From NCBI GenBank assembly GCA_910578075.1, contig CAJTPK010000006.1, positions 62,001 through 126,000 of the forward strand: a stretch of DNA of 64,000 bases, given 5' to 3'. The translations under genes were made by a program, and so were the position numbers. This stretch comes from an uncultured Muribaculaceae bacterium (GTDB taxonomy: Bacteria; Bacteroidota; Bacteroidia; Bacteroidales; Muribaculaceae). Below, piece by piece: positions 26,921-35,331 of this stretch; the stretch's first letter is position 1, and each line of letters opens with the position of its first letter. Below the pieces are notes generated by a model. The model saw only the letters and a program-made list of their open reading frames with translations, ran no database searches and was not told the DNA's origin.

Positions 26921-29056
26921 ATGGCAACATTAGAGAAAATCAGAAGCAAATCGGTGTTTCTCATCGTAGTGATCGGTGTGGCTCTTCTCGCCTTTATCAT
27001 CGGCGATGCATTGACCAACAGCCAGAACATCTTCGGCGAGCGCACCACAATCGCTAAAGTCGGAAGCACAAAAATCGACTTTACTGACTATCAACGCAAA
27101 CGTGAGGAACTCAACAATCAGCTTGAGGAGGCACGCCGTCAGAATCCGGCGCAGTTCGCAAATTTTGATACCCAGGTTCTCGCACAGATGGCTCTCGACC
27201 AGCTGATGCAGGAGGATATCGTGATCACTGCAGCCGATAAGGCAGGTATCCGCACCACCGGCAATCTACTCCGTTACTACATGATTGAAAATCCCCAGAA
27301 CCAGCGCGTCATGGATATCGTCCGCCAGCTGAACGCATCCGGACTCAGCGTCCAGACTCCCCAGCAGGCATACGAGGTGATCTTCAACCCTAAACGTAAT
27401 GGTCTTACCGATGCTCAGATGGAGCCGTTCCAGCGTCTTTGGCTTGCAGCCGAGAATGAGATGAAAGAGACAATCAAGGGCACAGTTTATCAGCGTGTGC
27501 TTGCCGGAACAGTGAAGGCAAACGATCTTGACAAGAAGGCTCTCTATAATGATTATGTAAATACAACAGCTGTTGACCTTGCTTATCTTCCCTACGGTTC
27601 TCTTGATGCCAAGGAATATCCCGTAAGCGCAGATGATCTCAAGAAAGCTTATTCCGAGAAAAAAGGTATGTTCAAGGTTGACGAGGCTACAAAAGATGTA
27701 AGCTTTATCAGTGTGAGCATTTCCGCTTCTTCTGCCGACAGGGCAGCTGCTCGCCAGCTTGCGCAGACCACAATGAAGGAACTCCGCGACAGCGCAGGTC
27801 AGCTCAGCAAAGCCACCAAGAAAGAGGGTGTGAGCATGAATCATCATGCAGTCCGCGCGAGCGATCTCCCCTCAGGTGCAGTGAAGGAGTTTGTTATGAA
27901 TGCTCCCAAAGACAGCGTCAAGCTCATCTCCGAGACTGTTCAGGGCTTTACAGTGGTAAGAGCAGGAAAACGCACAGAGGCTGTGGACTCCATCCAGCTT
28001 AACCTTATCAGCACAGCTACCGAGGCTCTCGGTAACAAAGTGCTTGCAGAGCTCAATGCCGGTCTTTCCGTAGATTCTCTTACTGTACGCTTCTCCATGG
28101 ATAGTGTCGCTCCTCAGCTCAACCAGTGGATTCCACTCTATACAGCTCAGGGTCCCACAAATGCCATTCCCCAGGAAACTCTCGACAGCCTTCGCAATGC
28201 AGGCGGTCGCTATGTGGCACTTCAGGGCGGTCCGCAGGGTATGCTTATCGGTAAGGTCGTGAAGCAGAATGCTCCTGTAGCCATCTATGAATACGACGAG
28301 GCTGAGTATGTGCTCGGTCCCAGCGTGAAGACAGTAAACGATGAGCGTGCTAAGCTTGAGAAATTCCTTCTTGAGAACAAGACCGCCGCAGACTTTGTGA
28401 AGAATGCGGAGAAAGCAGGATATACAATCCAGAACTTCAGCTTCACCCAGTCAACACCGGCTGTGCCCCGCATGATGGGTATGAACTCTTACTATCCAGA
28501 CAGCCGTCAGGTGGTTCGTTGGGCTATGATTGACGGTAAGGATGGAGAGGTAAGCCATATCTACGAGTCAAAGAATGCCATCACTCCCGCACTCTATGCT
28601 GTGGCAGTGGAGAGAAGCTATGATGATTTCGTACCGGTATCAAATCCGGATGTAAACGCAATGCTTACTCACGAGCTCCGCGCTTCCAAAGCCGGTGATA
28701 AACTTGTTGAGAAATTCGGCAAGAAGACACAGAGCCTTCAGAGCGCAGCCCAGGCAATGGGTGTCAGCCCGATGAATATGACAACATTCCGTTTCGGCAG
28801 AAATGCAGGTGTGGCTGATGCTTCGGTAATGGGTCGTATCAACGGTGCTAAGGCTGATAAGAAAGTTGTCATCACCAAGGGAGATGACGGTGTTTATGTA
28901 TATCAGGTTACCGGCAAGGGAACAGAAAACTTCCCCTTCAACGACCAGATGTATGAGCAGCAGTATTACCAGCTTGTCAACCCCAATCTTCTTGAGATGA
29001 TCAAGGGAGACAAGAAGGTCAAGAACAATATTTATAAATTCGAGGCCGGCGATTGA
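26921..29056 (+). CDS. ppiD: PpiD-like periplasmic folding chaperone (SurA_N/parvulin)
   Basis: The 711-residue protein starts with a short cytoplasmic stretch and one membrane helix (SVFLIVVIGVALLAFIIG, residues about 11-28), an uncleaved anchor. A SurA_N-like helical region follows (YQRKREELNNQLEEARRQN, MALDQLMQEDIVITAADKAG), then parvulin-like segments, for example DEATKDVSFISVSIS and SETVQGFTVVRAGK. These parvulin segments look degenerate, so isomerase activity is uncertain. It probably helps outer-membrane and secreted proteins fold at the inner membrane. It has its own promoter and a strong terminator. Confidence 0.8.
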   Translation: MATLEKIRSKSVFLIVVIGVALLAFIIGDALTNSQNIFGERTTIAKVGSTKIDFTDYQRKREELNNQLEEARRQNPAQFANFDTQVLAQMALDQLMQEDIVITAADKAGIRTTGNLLRYYMIENPQNQRVMDIVRQLNASGLSVQTPQQAYEVIFNPKRNGLTDAQMEPFQRLWLAAENEMKETIKGTVYQRVLAGTVKANDLDKKALYNDYVNTTAVDLAYLPYGSLDAKEYPVSADDLKKAYSEKKGMFKVDEATKDVSFISVSISASSADRAAARQLAQTTMKELRDSAGQLSKATKKEGVSMNHHAVRASDLPSGAVKEFVMNAPKDSVKLISETVQGFTVVRAGKRTEAVDSIQLNLISTATEALGNKVLAELNAGLSVDSLTVRFSMDSVAPQLNQWIPLYTAQGPTNAIPQETLDSLRNAGGRYVALQGGPQGMLIGKVVKQNAPVAIYEYDEAEYVLGPSVKTVNDERAKLEKFLLENKTAADFVKNAEKAGYTIQNFSFTQSTPAVPRMMGMNSYYPDSRQVVRWAMIDGKDGEVSHIYESKNAITPALYAVAVERSYDDFVPVSNPDVNAMLTHELRASKAGDKLVEKFGKKTQSLQSAAQAMGVSPMNMTTFRFGRNAGVADASVMGRINGAKADKKVVITKGDDGVYVYQVTGKGTENFPFNDQMYEQQYYQLVNPNLLEMIKGDKKVKNNIYKFEAGD

Positions 29057-29074
29057 TTCGCGGCTTTTACACCG

Positions 29075-29115
29075 AATAAGAATAAAGCCTCCCCAATGGA
29101 GGCTTTATTCTTATT
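29075..29115 (+). terminator. strong intrinsic terminator after ppiD
   Basis: A perfect 18-bp stem (29075-29092 with 29098-29115) and a five-base loop, rich in A on the left and T on the right, so it could act both ways. Confidence 0.8.
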
Positions 29116-29142
29116 TAGGAAGCCGGATGTCGGCAGGGATAA

Positions 29143-30192
29143 ATGAAAAAGGATTTTATGGAAAACAAGATAAAACTGATCGGGATGTCGCTGGAGGAGT
29201 TGCAAGGTGTGGCTCTGCGAGGCAAGATGCCGAAATTTGTAGGCAAGCAGCTTGCAGAATGGCTTTATGACAAGCGTGTGACATCCTTCGATGAGATGGC
29301 GAATATCTCAAAACGCAATAAGGAATGGCTTTCCGAAAATTATGAGATCGGTCGGGAAACTCCTGCCACTGCACAGAAATCGAGCGACGGGACTGTGAAG
29401 TATCTGTTTCGTGTCGGTAATGGAAATGCAGTGGAGTCAGTATATATACCCGACAAGGACAGGGCTACGCTTTGTGTGTCAAGTCAGGCGGGATGCAAGA
29501 TGAACTGTTATTTCTGTGCTACAGGAAGAATGGGCTTCAAGGCGAATCTCACAGCAGCGCAGATCATCAATCAGATATTGAGCATACCTCCGGCTCCGGA
29601 GAAAGGACGCGAACCGATGAACCCCCTCACCAATATCGTGTTCATGGGCATGGGTGAGCCGCTTGATAATTTCAAGGAGGTGAAGAAAGTGATTGACATT
29701 CTCACGGCTCCCTGGGGATTGGCATGGAGCCCGAAACGTATCACTGTTTCCACAGTGGGAAAACTGCCTCAGCTTAAGGAACTACTCGAGGAGACGCAGG
29801 TTCATGTGGCGATAAGCGTTCATACGGCAGACACACCTCAGCGTGAATCCATGATGCCGGCTCAGAAGGCTTTCCCGATTTCCTCTGTTATGAAATTACT
29901 GTCAGGTTATGACTTCAGTCATCAGCGCAGATTATCGCTCGAATATATCATGTGGCGCGGTGTCAACGATGATATAGCTCATGCCGAGATGCTCGTGAAG
30001 CTGATAGGAAATATCGATTGCCGTGTGAACCTCATACGTTTTCATGCCATTCCCGGAGTTGAACTCGTTCCCAGCAGCGAGGACCGTATGCTGATGTTCA
30101 GAAGTTTTCTCAATTCCAAAGGTATTACAGCCACAATCCGGGCTTCCAGAGGGGAAGATATTTCCGCTGCATGCGGTATGCTTGCCAAATAG
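29143..30192 (+). CDS. rlmN: 23S rRNA A2503 / tRNA A37 C2-methyltransferase
   Basis: A 349-residue radical-SAM enzyme. The 4Fe-4S ligands are in AGCKMNCYFCATG (CxxxCxxC), followed by QIINQILS, VFMGMGEPLDN and STVGKLP. The methyl-carrier cysteine is expected in the C-terminal DISAACGML. It methylates C2 of adenosine in 23S rRNA and some tRNAs, which affects translational accuracy and peptidyl-transferase antibiotics. ATG 29143 or 29158 (MENKIKLIG) could be the start; family members often begin near the second. The pdxA promoter lies at its 3' end. Confidence 0.93.
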   Translation: MKKDFMENKIKLIGMSLEELQGVALRGKMPKFVGKQLAEWLYDKRVTSFDEMANISKRNKEWLSENYEIGRETPATAQKSSDGTVKYLFRVGNGNAVESVYIPDKDRATLCVSSQAGCKMNCYFCATGRMGFKANLTAAQIINQILSIPPAPEKGREPMNPLTNIVFMGMGEPLDNFKEVKKVIDILTAPWGLAWSPKRITVSTVGKLPQLKELLEETQVHVAISVHTADTPQRESMMPAQKAFPISSVMKLLSGYDFSHQRRLSLEYIMWRGVNDDIAHAEMLVKLIGNIDCRVNLIRFHAIPGVELVPSSEDRMLMFRSFLNSKGITATIRASRGEDISAACGMLAK

Positions 30193-30214
30193 TCGGAATT
30201 TTTTTGTAACTTTG
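30184..30214 (+). promoter_or_regulatory. possible pdxA promoter
   Basis: TTG at 30182-30184 within the last rlmN codons, a 22-bp spacer and TAACTTTG at 30207-30214. The leader to pdxA would be about 345 nt and would contain the composite repeat. Confidence 0.45.
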
Positions 30215-30234
30215 GTGGTTAATTCAGTAATAAG

Positions 30235-30559
30235 AAGTTGTTTAAAAATCAATGTTAATCAGGGGACGCATATCCGAGGCAGATTTTTTTCTTGCAGATT
30301 CAGGAGCATAGCGGGCTATGTGCCTGAATCAAAAGGAAAAATCTGCCCGGATATGCGGGACAACAGGTATTTTTAAACAACTTAAAAGGAATCTAACGTT
30401 TAAATTATGTTTAATCGAATTAAAATTTCAGGAAGACCGTCAGATTTTTGCCAAAATGCATTCGCGGCTCAGTCACATAGCCCGCTATGCTCCTTCGCCT
30501 TAAATGCATTTTGCCTAAAAATCTGCCGCCCCTGATTAACATTCATTTTTAAACAACTT
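30235..30559. repeat. 325-bp composite inverted-repeat element
   Basis: The ends form a 31-bp inverted repeat with one mismatch (30235-30265 and 30529-30559), starting AAGTTGTTTAAAAAT. A third copy of that 15-mer, inverted, lies at 30369-30383 and divides the element. The left half folds into a large hairpin (CGCATATCCG/CGGATATGCG, GGCAGATTTTT/AAAAATCTGCC, GATTCAGG/CCTGAATC, CATAGC/CTATG). The right half folds into a second (CAGATTTTTG, CAAAATGCATT, ACATAGC/GCTATG, to 30525). The halves share CAGATTTTT and CATAGC themes. No ORF is present. It reads as two related hairpin units or a MITE-like element. Confidence 0.7.
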
Positions 30560-30566
30560 CTAAATA

Positions 30567-31658
30567 ATGGCAAAACTTGTAAGAGTGGGTATAACCCACG
30601 GTGATATAAATGGCATCGGATATGAAGTGACTCTCAAGGCTATCTGCGATGAGAAGATTCCGGAGCTATTCACACCGGTCTTTTTCGGAAGTCCGCAGAT
30701 TGTGGAGAAGGCCCGCAGGGAATTCAATCTGGAACTTCTTCCGGTTCATATTGTGAAGAACAAGGGCGACATCCGTGATGGTAAACTTAATATAGTTGAG
30801 ATAGATGTTACCCATAATGATGTAGAACCCGGCATACCGACTGAAAAGTCCGGCAAAGCGGCTGTAAAGGCTCTTGAGCTTGCCACAGCGGCGCTGGAGG
30901 ATGGCGAGATTCAAGTGCTTGTGACAGCCCCGATTTCCAAGAAAGCCGTGCAGAGCGATGAATTCAGGTTTCCGGGACATACGGAATATCTGCAGGAGCG
31001 TCTCGGTAAGGGTGCACATTCTTTGATGGTGCTTTTCAATGATTATTTGAAAGTGGCGCTTGTCACCACGCATCTTCCACTTTCGAAAGTGCCGGAGGCA
31101 ATCACCCGGGAGCGAGTGCTTGACCAGATCCACAGTTTCGAGAGAGTGCTACGTTCTGACTTCACATGCGAGCGTCCCAAGATTGCTGTGCTTTCCCTGA
31201 ATCCTCATTGCGGAGACGAGGGGTTGCTTGGCAATGAGGAGAACGATGAGATCATACCGGCTCTTGAGGATGCAAAGAAAGAGGGCATACTTGTTTTCGG
31301 TCCGTATTCCTCCGATGGTTTTTTTGCATCGGGTGCTTACCGTAATTTCGATGGCGTCCTTGCGATGTATCATGATCAGGGTCTTGCACCGTTCAAAGCG
31401 TTGGCAGGTGATACCGGAGTCAATTTCACGGGTGGTCTGCCTTATGTCCGCACATCGCCCGATCATGGCACTGCCTATGATCTCGCATGGAAAGACAAAG
31501 CCGATCCGACATCAATGCGACAGGCTATCTATAAGGCGATCGACCTATATAGAAACAGGGAGACACATCGTCGAGCCTCTGCCAATCCCTTGAGAAAGGT
31601 GCGTACGGAGAAGGGTGCCGATAAGACGGTTGACCTGACAAAAGATGAGATATCATAG
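30567..31658 (+). CDS. pdxA: 4-hydroxythreonine-4-phosphate dehydrogenase
   Basis: The 363-residue protein starts VGITHGDINGIGYEV, the Bacteroidetes form of the PdxA N-terminus. Metal-binding histidines are expected in FPGHTEYLQERLG, VALVTTHLPLSKV and AMYHDQGLAPFK; NAD contacts are in LNPHCGDEG and GGLPYVRTSPDHGTAYD. It oxidises 4-phosphohydroxy-L-threonine in the DXP-dependent vitamin B6 route. It lies at the head of the inositol-lipid genes, 33 bases before the nucleotidyltransferase, so it may be co-transcribed with them. Confidence 0.93.
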   Translation: MAKLVRVGITHGDINGIGYEVTLKAICDEKIPELFTPVFFGSPQIVEKARREFNLELLPVHIVKNKGDIRDGKLNIVEIDVTHNDVEPGIPTEKSGKAAVKALELATAALEDGEIQVLVTAPISKKAVQSDEFRFPGHTEYLQERLGKGAHSLMVLFNDYLKVALVTTHLPLSKVPEAITRERVLDQIHSFERVLRSDFTCERPKIAVLSLNPHCGDEGLLGNEENDEIIPALEDAKKEGILVFGPYSSDGFFASGAYRNFDGVLAMYHDQGLAPFKALAGDTGVNFTGGLPYVRTSPDHGTAYDLAWKDKADPTSMRQAIYKAIDLYRNRETHRRASANPLRKVRTEKGADKTVDLTKDEIS

Positions 31659-31691
31659 AATAAATTTTTTCGAAGTAACCCAAAAATAACA

Positions 31692-32432
31692 ATGAATTTT
31701 GGAATTATCGCGGCAGGGGAAGGCTCGCGTCTGGTTCAGGAGGGAGTTGCGTTTCCCAAGCCTTTGGTGCCGCTCCATGGAGAGCCGATGATAGGGCGTC
31801 TGGTGAGAATATTCAGAGAGAATGGCGCTGGAAGAATTTGCGTGATTGTCAACGAGCAGATGACAGAAGTACGTGAATATGTTGAGAAACTTCGCGCTGA
31901 ATTGGATATTCCGCTTGATCTTGTTGTCAAGACCACACCTTCGTCCATGCATAGCTTTTATGAGATTGGAAGCATATTGAAAGGTCACGGACGTTTCATC
32001 GTCACTACTGTCGACACAATCTTCCGTGAGCCGGATTTCGCAGAATATGTCAAGGCTTACGAGAATGCATCGGCAGATGCCGATGGTATGATGGCTGTCA
32101 CATCTTTTGTGGATGATGAGAAGCCTCTATATGTCGTGGCAGATGAGAATATGGATATACGCGCTTTCCTTGACGCTCCTGCCGGTGATTCTTATTCCGG
32201 ATGCAAGGAGTTTGTGTCGGGTGGCATATATGGTCTTGGTGACAAGGCGGTAGATGTGCTTGACGCATGTCTTCGCGGAGGCGTAAGCCGCATGCGCAAT
32301 TACCAGCGGGCGCTGGTGGAGGCGGGTCTGACGCTTAAGGCTCATGACATGGGGAAGATAATAGATGTTGACCATGCCGGTGATATTGAGAAGGCGGAAA
32401 GATTCCTGACGGATATTGCTGCTAATTCCTGA
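31692..32432 (+). CDS. sugar/inositol-phosphate nucleotidyltransferase-like protein
   Basis: A 246-residue NTP-transferase (GT-A-like) with the nucleotide loop IIAAGEGSRLVQEG and FPKPLVPLHGEPMIGRL, and the metal site VTTVDTIF. The GEGSR-x(n)-PKPL pattern is that of NDP-sugar or alcohol-phosphate cytidylyl/uridylyl transferases. It is the first of four tightly spaced genes (21 bases, then -4, then 9) with lipid head-group enzymes. The activated substrate is unknown; a CDP- or NDP-alcohol intermediate for an inositol lipid is inferred from context. It resembles the nucleotidyltransferase of the B. thetaiotaomicron inositol-lipid locus, as I recall it. Confidence 0.7.
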   Translation: MNFGIIAAGEGSRLVQEGVAFPKPLVPLHGEPMIGRLVRIFRENGAGRICVIVNEQMTEVREYVEKLRAELDIPLDLVVKTTPSSMHSFYEIGSILKGHGRFIVTTVDTIFREPDFAEYVKAYENASADADGMMAVTSFVDDEKPLYVVADENMDIRAFLDAPAGDSYSGCKEFVSGGIYGLGDKAVDVLDACLRGGVSRMRNYQRALVEAGLTLKAHDMGKIIDVDHAGDIEKAERFLTDIAANS

Positions 32433-32453
32433 TTCTACATTACTGATTGAAAA

Positions 32454-33323
32454 ATGGCTGATATTAAAATTGCAGGGGTGATGCGCGCCGGCGCATATTC
32501 CCCGAACCATATAGGTAACGATGCGGCAATCTTCAATGCCGTAGCTGACCAGTTGCGCAAGCGCGGTTGTGAGGTGAGGATATATAATGAGGAGCAATTC
32601 CGCACTCAGGATATTTCAGAGGAGATTATCCTGAATATGTGTCGGGAGAAGGCCTCGATTGAGAAACTCATGCATCTTGAGGATGAAGGCAGACTCGTGA
32701 TTAATTCCGGCTATGGAATTGAGAATTGCACCCGTGAACGCATGACGCGTATCCTTCTTGGCAATGGAATCCCTTATCCGGAGAGTCTTATTGTCAACAC
32801 CAATGAGGATGTGCGCGGTGAGTTGGAGAAGAATGGCTTTGATAAAGTGTGGATAAAACGTGGCGATTTCCATGCCATGCATAAGGAGGACGTCAGCTAT
32901 TGCCGTCATCCGCAGGAGGCACAGGAAGTGTTGCATGAATATTTCTACCGTGGCATCAAGCGCGCTGTCATCAACCGTCATCTTGTGGGCGACCTTATCA
33001 AATTCTACGGTGTTCAAGGGCAGGACTGGTTCTTCTGGTTCTATCCTTTTGATGAAGGACACAGCAAATATGGCTATGAGGCTGTAAACGGAAAATCTCA
33101 GGGACTTGCATTCGATGAGGAATATCTTAAGTCCATTTGCCAGAAGGCATCGGAGATAATGGATGTCAAGATTTACGGTGGTGATTGCATCGTTGATCCT
33201 GACGGCTCAATCCGTATAATAGATTTCAACGACTGGCCAAGTTTCGCGCCTTGCCGTGTGGAGGCTGCACCCCATATCGCGAAATGTGTGCTTCAGGCCA
33301 TTAAGGAAAGGAGGAAAAGATGA
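32454..33323 (+). CDS. ATP-grasp-like protein of the inositol-lipid cluster
   Basis: The 289-residue product has an ATP-grasp layout: a central lysine-containing strand (DKVWIKRGDFHAM), VINRHLVGDLIKFYGV, and the C-terminal metal-binding strand-loop GGDCIVDPDGSIRIIDFNDWPSF with D, D and N ligands. ATP-grasp enzymes join a carboxylate to an amine or thiol through an acyl phosphate. What it ligates here is unknown. Its stop overlaps the next start (ATGA, 33320-33323), so translation is coupled to the phosphatidyltransferase. The enzyme's presence implies a further head-group modification or a kinase-like step in the pathway. Confidence 0.65.
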   Translation: MADIKIAGVMRAGAYSPNHIGNDAAIFNAVADQLRKRGCEVRIYNEEQFRTQDISEEIILNMCREKASIEKLMHLEDEGRLVINSGYGIENCTRERMTRILLGNGIPYPESLIVNTNEDVRGELEKNGFDKVWIKRGDFHAMHKEDVSYCRHPQEAQEVLHEYFYRGIKRAVINRHLVGDLIKFYGVQGQDWFFWFYPFDEGHSKYGYEAVNGKSQGLAFDEEYLKSICQKASEIMDVKIYGGDCIVDPDGSIRIIDFNDWPSFAPCRVEAAPHIAKCVLQAIKERRKR

Positions 33324-34285
33324 GCGCGAAGAATGAAAAGAAATCGGGTTTCAAGGATTCCTTGAAATCGATGGATACCGAGGAGACATTCGACCTTATC
33401 TTCTATCGTCCGATCGGGTATATGTGGGCGTTGCTTGCCAAGAAACTTGGCATCACACCAAACGCTATCACCATCGCATCCATCTTCCTCGGTGTCGGCG
33501 CAGGTGTATGTTTCTTTTTCAATGAGAATGCGAGCCCGTGGATCAATTATTTCTGGTGGAATATTATCGGAGTTTTCCTGCTGGTATGGGCAGACTCTTT
33601 TGATAGCGCGGACGGGCAGCTCGCCCGTATGACCAAGCAGTATTCCCGTATAGGGCGTATTCTTGACGGACTGAGCGGCGATTTCTGGTTTGCTGCTATA
33701 TATGTCGGAATCTGTCTGCGTGAGAATATGACCGGAGAGTTCTTTGTGGCTCATCATTGGGTAATATGGGTAGTTGCGGTTGTTACTGGAATCTGTCATG
33801 GCGTGCAGGCGGCGATGGGCGACTATTACCGTCAGTTCCATCTCTATTTCCTGAAGGGTGAGGATGGTAGCGAACTCGAACGTGCGGATCTGCTGTGGGA
33901 GAAATTCCACTCTTTGAGCTGGACCAAGAACTTCTGGCAGAAGCTTACACTCGCTTTTTACACCAACTACACTGTAGGCCAGGAGAAACGCACTCCGCAG
34001 ATGCAGAAGCTCCGCGGCCTGCTCCGTGAGAAATATGGTAACAGCATACCGCAGTCATTCCGCGATGCTTTCCGTGCCAAGAGCAAGCCGCTGATGAAAT
34101 ATACCAACATCCTTTCGTTCAACACCAGGACTTTCGCTCTTTTTGCGGCTATCTTGATTTTCCGTATGCCGTGGCTATATTTCGCATTTGAACTCACTGT
34201 TCTCAATGGCGTTCTAATATATATGGTATGGAAGCACGAGAGAATCTGCAAGTCTTTCTGCGTTTCATTGGATAATTATAAATAA
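33320..34285 (+). CDS. CDP-alcohol phosphatidyltransferase, likely inositol-phosphate-lipid synthase
   Basis: A 321-residue membrane enzyme. The CDP-alcohol phosphotransferase signature starts at D95 and runs SADGQLARMTKQYSRIGRIL then DGLSGDFWF. It matches D-x2-DG-x2-AR-x8-G-x3-D, but the fourth aspartate position (120) is glycine and aspartate 121 follows, a one-residue shift. About six hydrophobic helices are visible. With inositol-phosphate synthase in the cluster, it should transfer inositol phosphate to a CDP-diacylglycerol or ceramide-type lipid at the inner membrane. The lipid acceptor is not decidable from sequence. It overlaps the ATP-grasp gene and sits nine bases before the phosphatase. 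Confidence 0.8.
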   Translation: MSAKNEKKSGFKDSLKSMDTEETFDLIFYRPIGYMWALLAKKLGITPNAITIASIFLGVGAGVCFFFNENASPWINYFWWNIIGVFLLVWADSFDSADGQLARMTKQYSRIGRILDGLSGDFWFAAIYVGICLRENMTGEFFVAHHWVIWVVAVVTGICHGVQAAMGDYYRQFHLYFLKGEDGSELERADLLWEKFHSLSWTKNFWQKLTLAFYTNYTVGQEKRTPQMQKLRGLLREKYGNSIPQSFRDAFRAKSKPLMKYTNILSFNTRTFALFAAILIFRMPWLYFAFELTVLNGVLIYMVWKHERICKSFCVSLDNYK

Positions 34286-34294
34286 GATGTGGTG

Positions 34295-35008
34295 ATGGAT
34301 ACAAAAGATATAAAAGGGATAATTTTCGATTACGGAGGCACTCTTGATACCGGAGGCGATCATTGGAGTGAGGTGATCTGGCGGGCTTATCAGCAGGCTG
34401 GTGTGGCTGTCGATAAGGCGGAGTTCCGCGAGGCGTATGTCTATGCTGAGAGAGAGCTGGCGCGTACACGCCATATCCTTCCGGAACATGATTTCGGCGA
34501 TCTTCTCCTTATCAAGATGCGTCTTGAGTTGCAATGGCTTTCCGAACAGGGGCTTTTCCCTCCGGCTCAGGTGGAGGCAAAAGCACAGGAGGTGGCTCAT
34601 ATATGTTATGAGTCCGCCAAGTCCAAGGTGTCGGAGGCTATTCCGGTGTTGGATGCTCTCAGCAAGAAATATAAGCTTGTGCTTGTTTCCAATTTCTATG
34701 GTAATGTAGAGACTGTGCTTAAGGATTTTGGTATTGCGAAATATTTCCCCAAGATTGTCGAGAGCGCTGTAGTCGGTGTCCGCAAACCGGATCCGAAGAT
34801 TTTCAGCCTGGGAGTCGAGGCACTCGGATGTAAACCTGAAGAGGTGATAGTTGTCGGTGACAGCTACCGTAAGGATATAGAACCCGCAGAGAAGATAGGG
34901 TGCCAGACAATATGGATCAAGGGCAAGGGATGGACCGATGAGGAGGATGCGCAGACACATCCTAATACGATCACTGACATCCGACAGCTTCTTGAAATCA
35001 TAAAATAG
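34295..35008 (+). CDS. HAD-family phosphatase of the inositol-lipid cluster
   Basis: ATG 34295 gives 237 residues; GTG 34289 is an alternative. HAD motifs: I, IIFDYGGTLDTGGDHW, with nucleophile D12 but glycine at the +2 position usually held by the acid/base aspartate; II, VLVSNFYGN; III, the lysine of GVRKPDPKIF; IV, VVGDSYRKDIEPA. The DYGGT form of motif I is frequent in the Bacteroidetes relatives I know. Its place after the phosphatidyltransferase suggests it removes the phosphate from lipid-bound inositol phosphate, giving inositol lipid. This role is inferred; the missing DxD residue leaves the mechanism open. Confidence 0.75.
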   Translation: MDTKDIKGIIFDYGGTLDTGGDHWSEVIWRAYQQAGVAVDKAEFREAYVYAERELARTRHILPEHDFGDLLLIKMRLELQWLSEQGLFPPAQVEAKAQEVAHICYESAKSKVSEAIPVLDALSKKYKLVLVSNFYGNVETVLKDFGIAKYFPKIVESAVVGVRKPDPKIFSLGVEALGCKPEEVIVVGDSYRKDIEPAEKIGCQTIWIKGKGWTDEEDAQTHPNTITDIRQLLEIIK

Positions 35009-35102
35009 GTTGAAATTTGCCCGAGAATGGCAAGAAGCCTAATTAACACAAATTAACAGAAAATTTTAAATAAACAGTATTTTTAATAAATATTGGCTAA
35101 AT

Positions 35103-35148
35103 AGGAGGTCTCTTAATAAACTTTAAGATTAGACCTCCTTAATTTTTA
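35103..35148 (+). terminator. intrinsic terminator after the HAD gene
   Basis: AGGAGGTCT pairs with AGACCTCCT around an AT-rich loop and is followed by TAATTTTTATT. It separates the four-gene operon from the inositol-phosphate synthase unit. Confidence 0.7.
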
Positions 35149-35183
35149 TTCAAAAAAGTTTGTAATCTGCCAAAGTAGTCATA

Positions 35184-35298
35184 ATTTTACCGCCGGAAAA
35201 TTCAACCGGGGTTTTAACCCGAATGCAACAGTTCGCTTTGCGCTTTCCGGCTGAGTCTTCAAGAATCCGCAAGGATTCGAAGCCGGGTTTGTTCCCGA
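35184..35298 (+). promoter_or_regulatory. structured 5' leader of inositol-phosphate synthase
   Basis: After a weak -7-like TAATTTTA (35182-35189), the leader holds GCCGGAAA (35192-35199) pairing TTTCCGGC (35244-35251) around an inner GGG/CCC stem. Next is CTTC-aa-GAATCC with a GCAA tetraloop and GGATTC-GAAG (35257-35282), and then CGGG/CCCG. GAATCC-GCAA-GGATTC is a textbook stable RNA hairpin. It could be a cis-regulatory RNA. It matches no riboswitch class I recognise. Confidence 0.4.
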
Positions 35299-35331
35299 AT
35301 ATTAAAAAGAATCAAATTACACACACGAATT

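Noticed and set aside
35260..35285. TTCGAA-type motif suggesting a tRNA T-loop
   Set aside because: No acceptor or anticodon stem can be drawn around it; it belongs to a GCAA hairpin in a leader.
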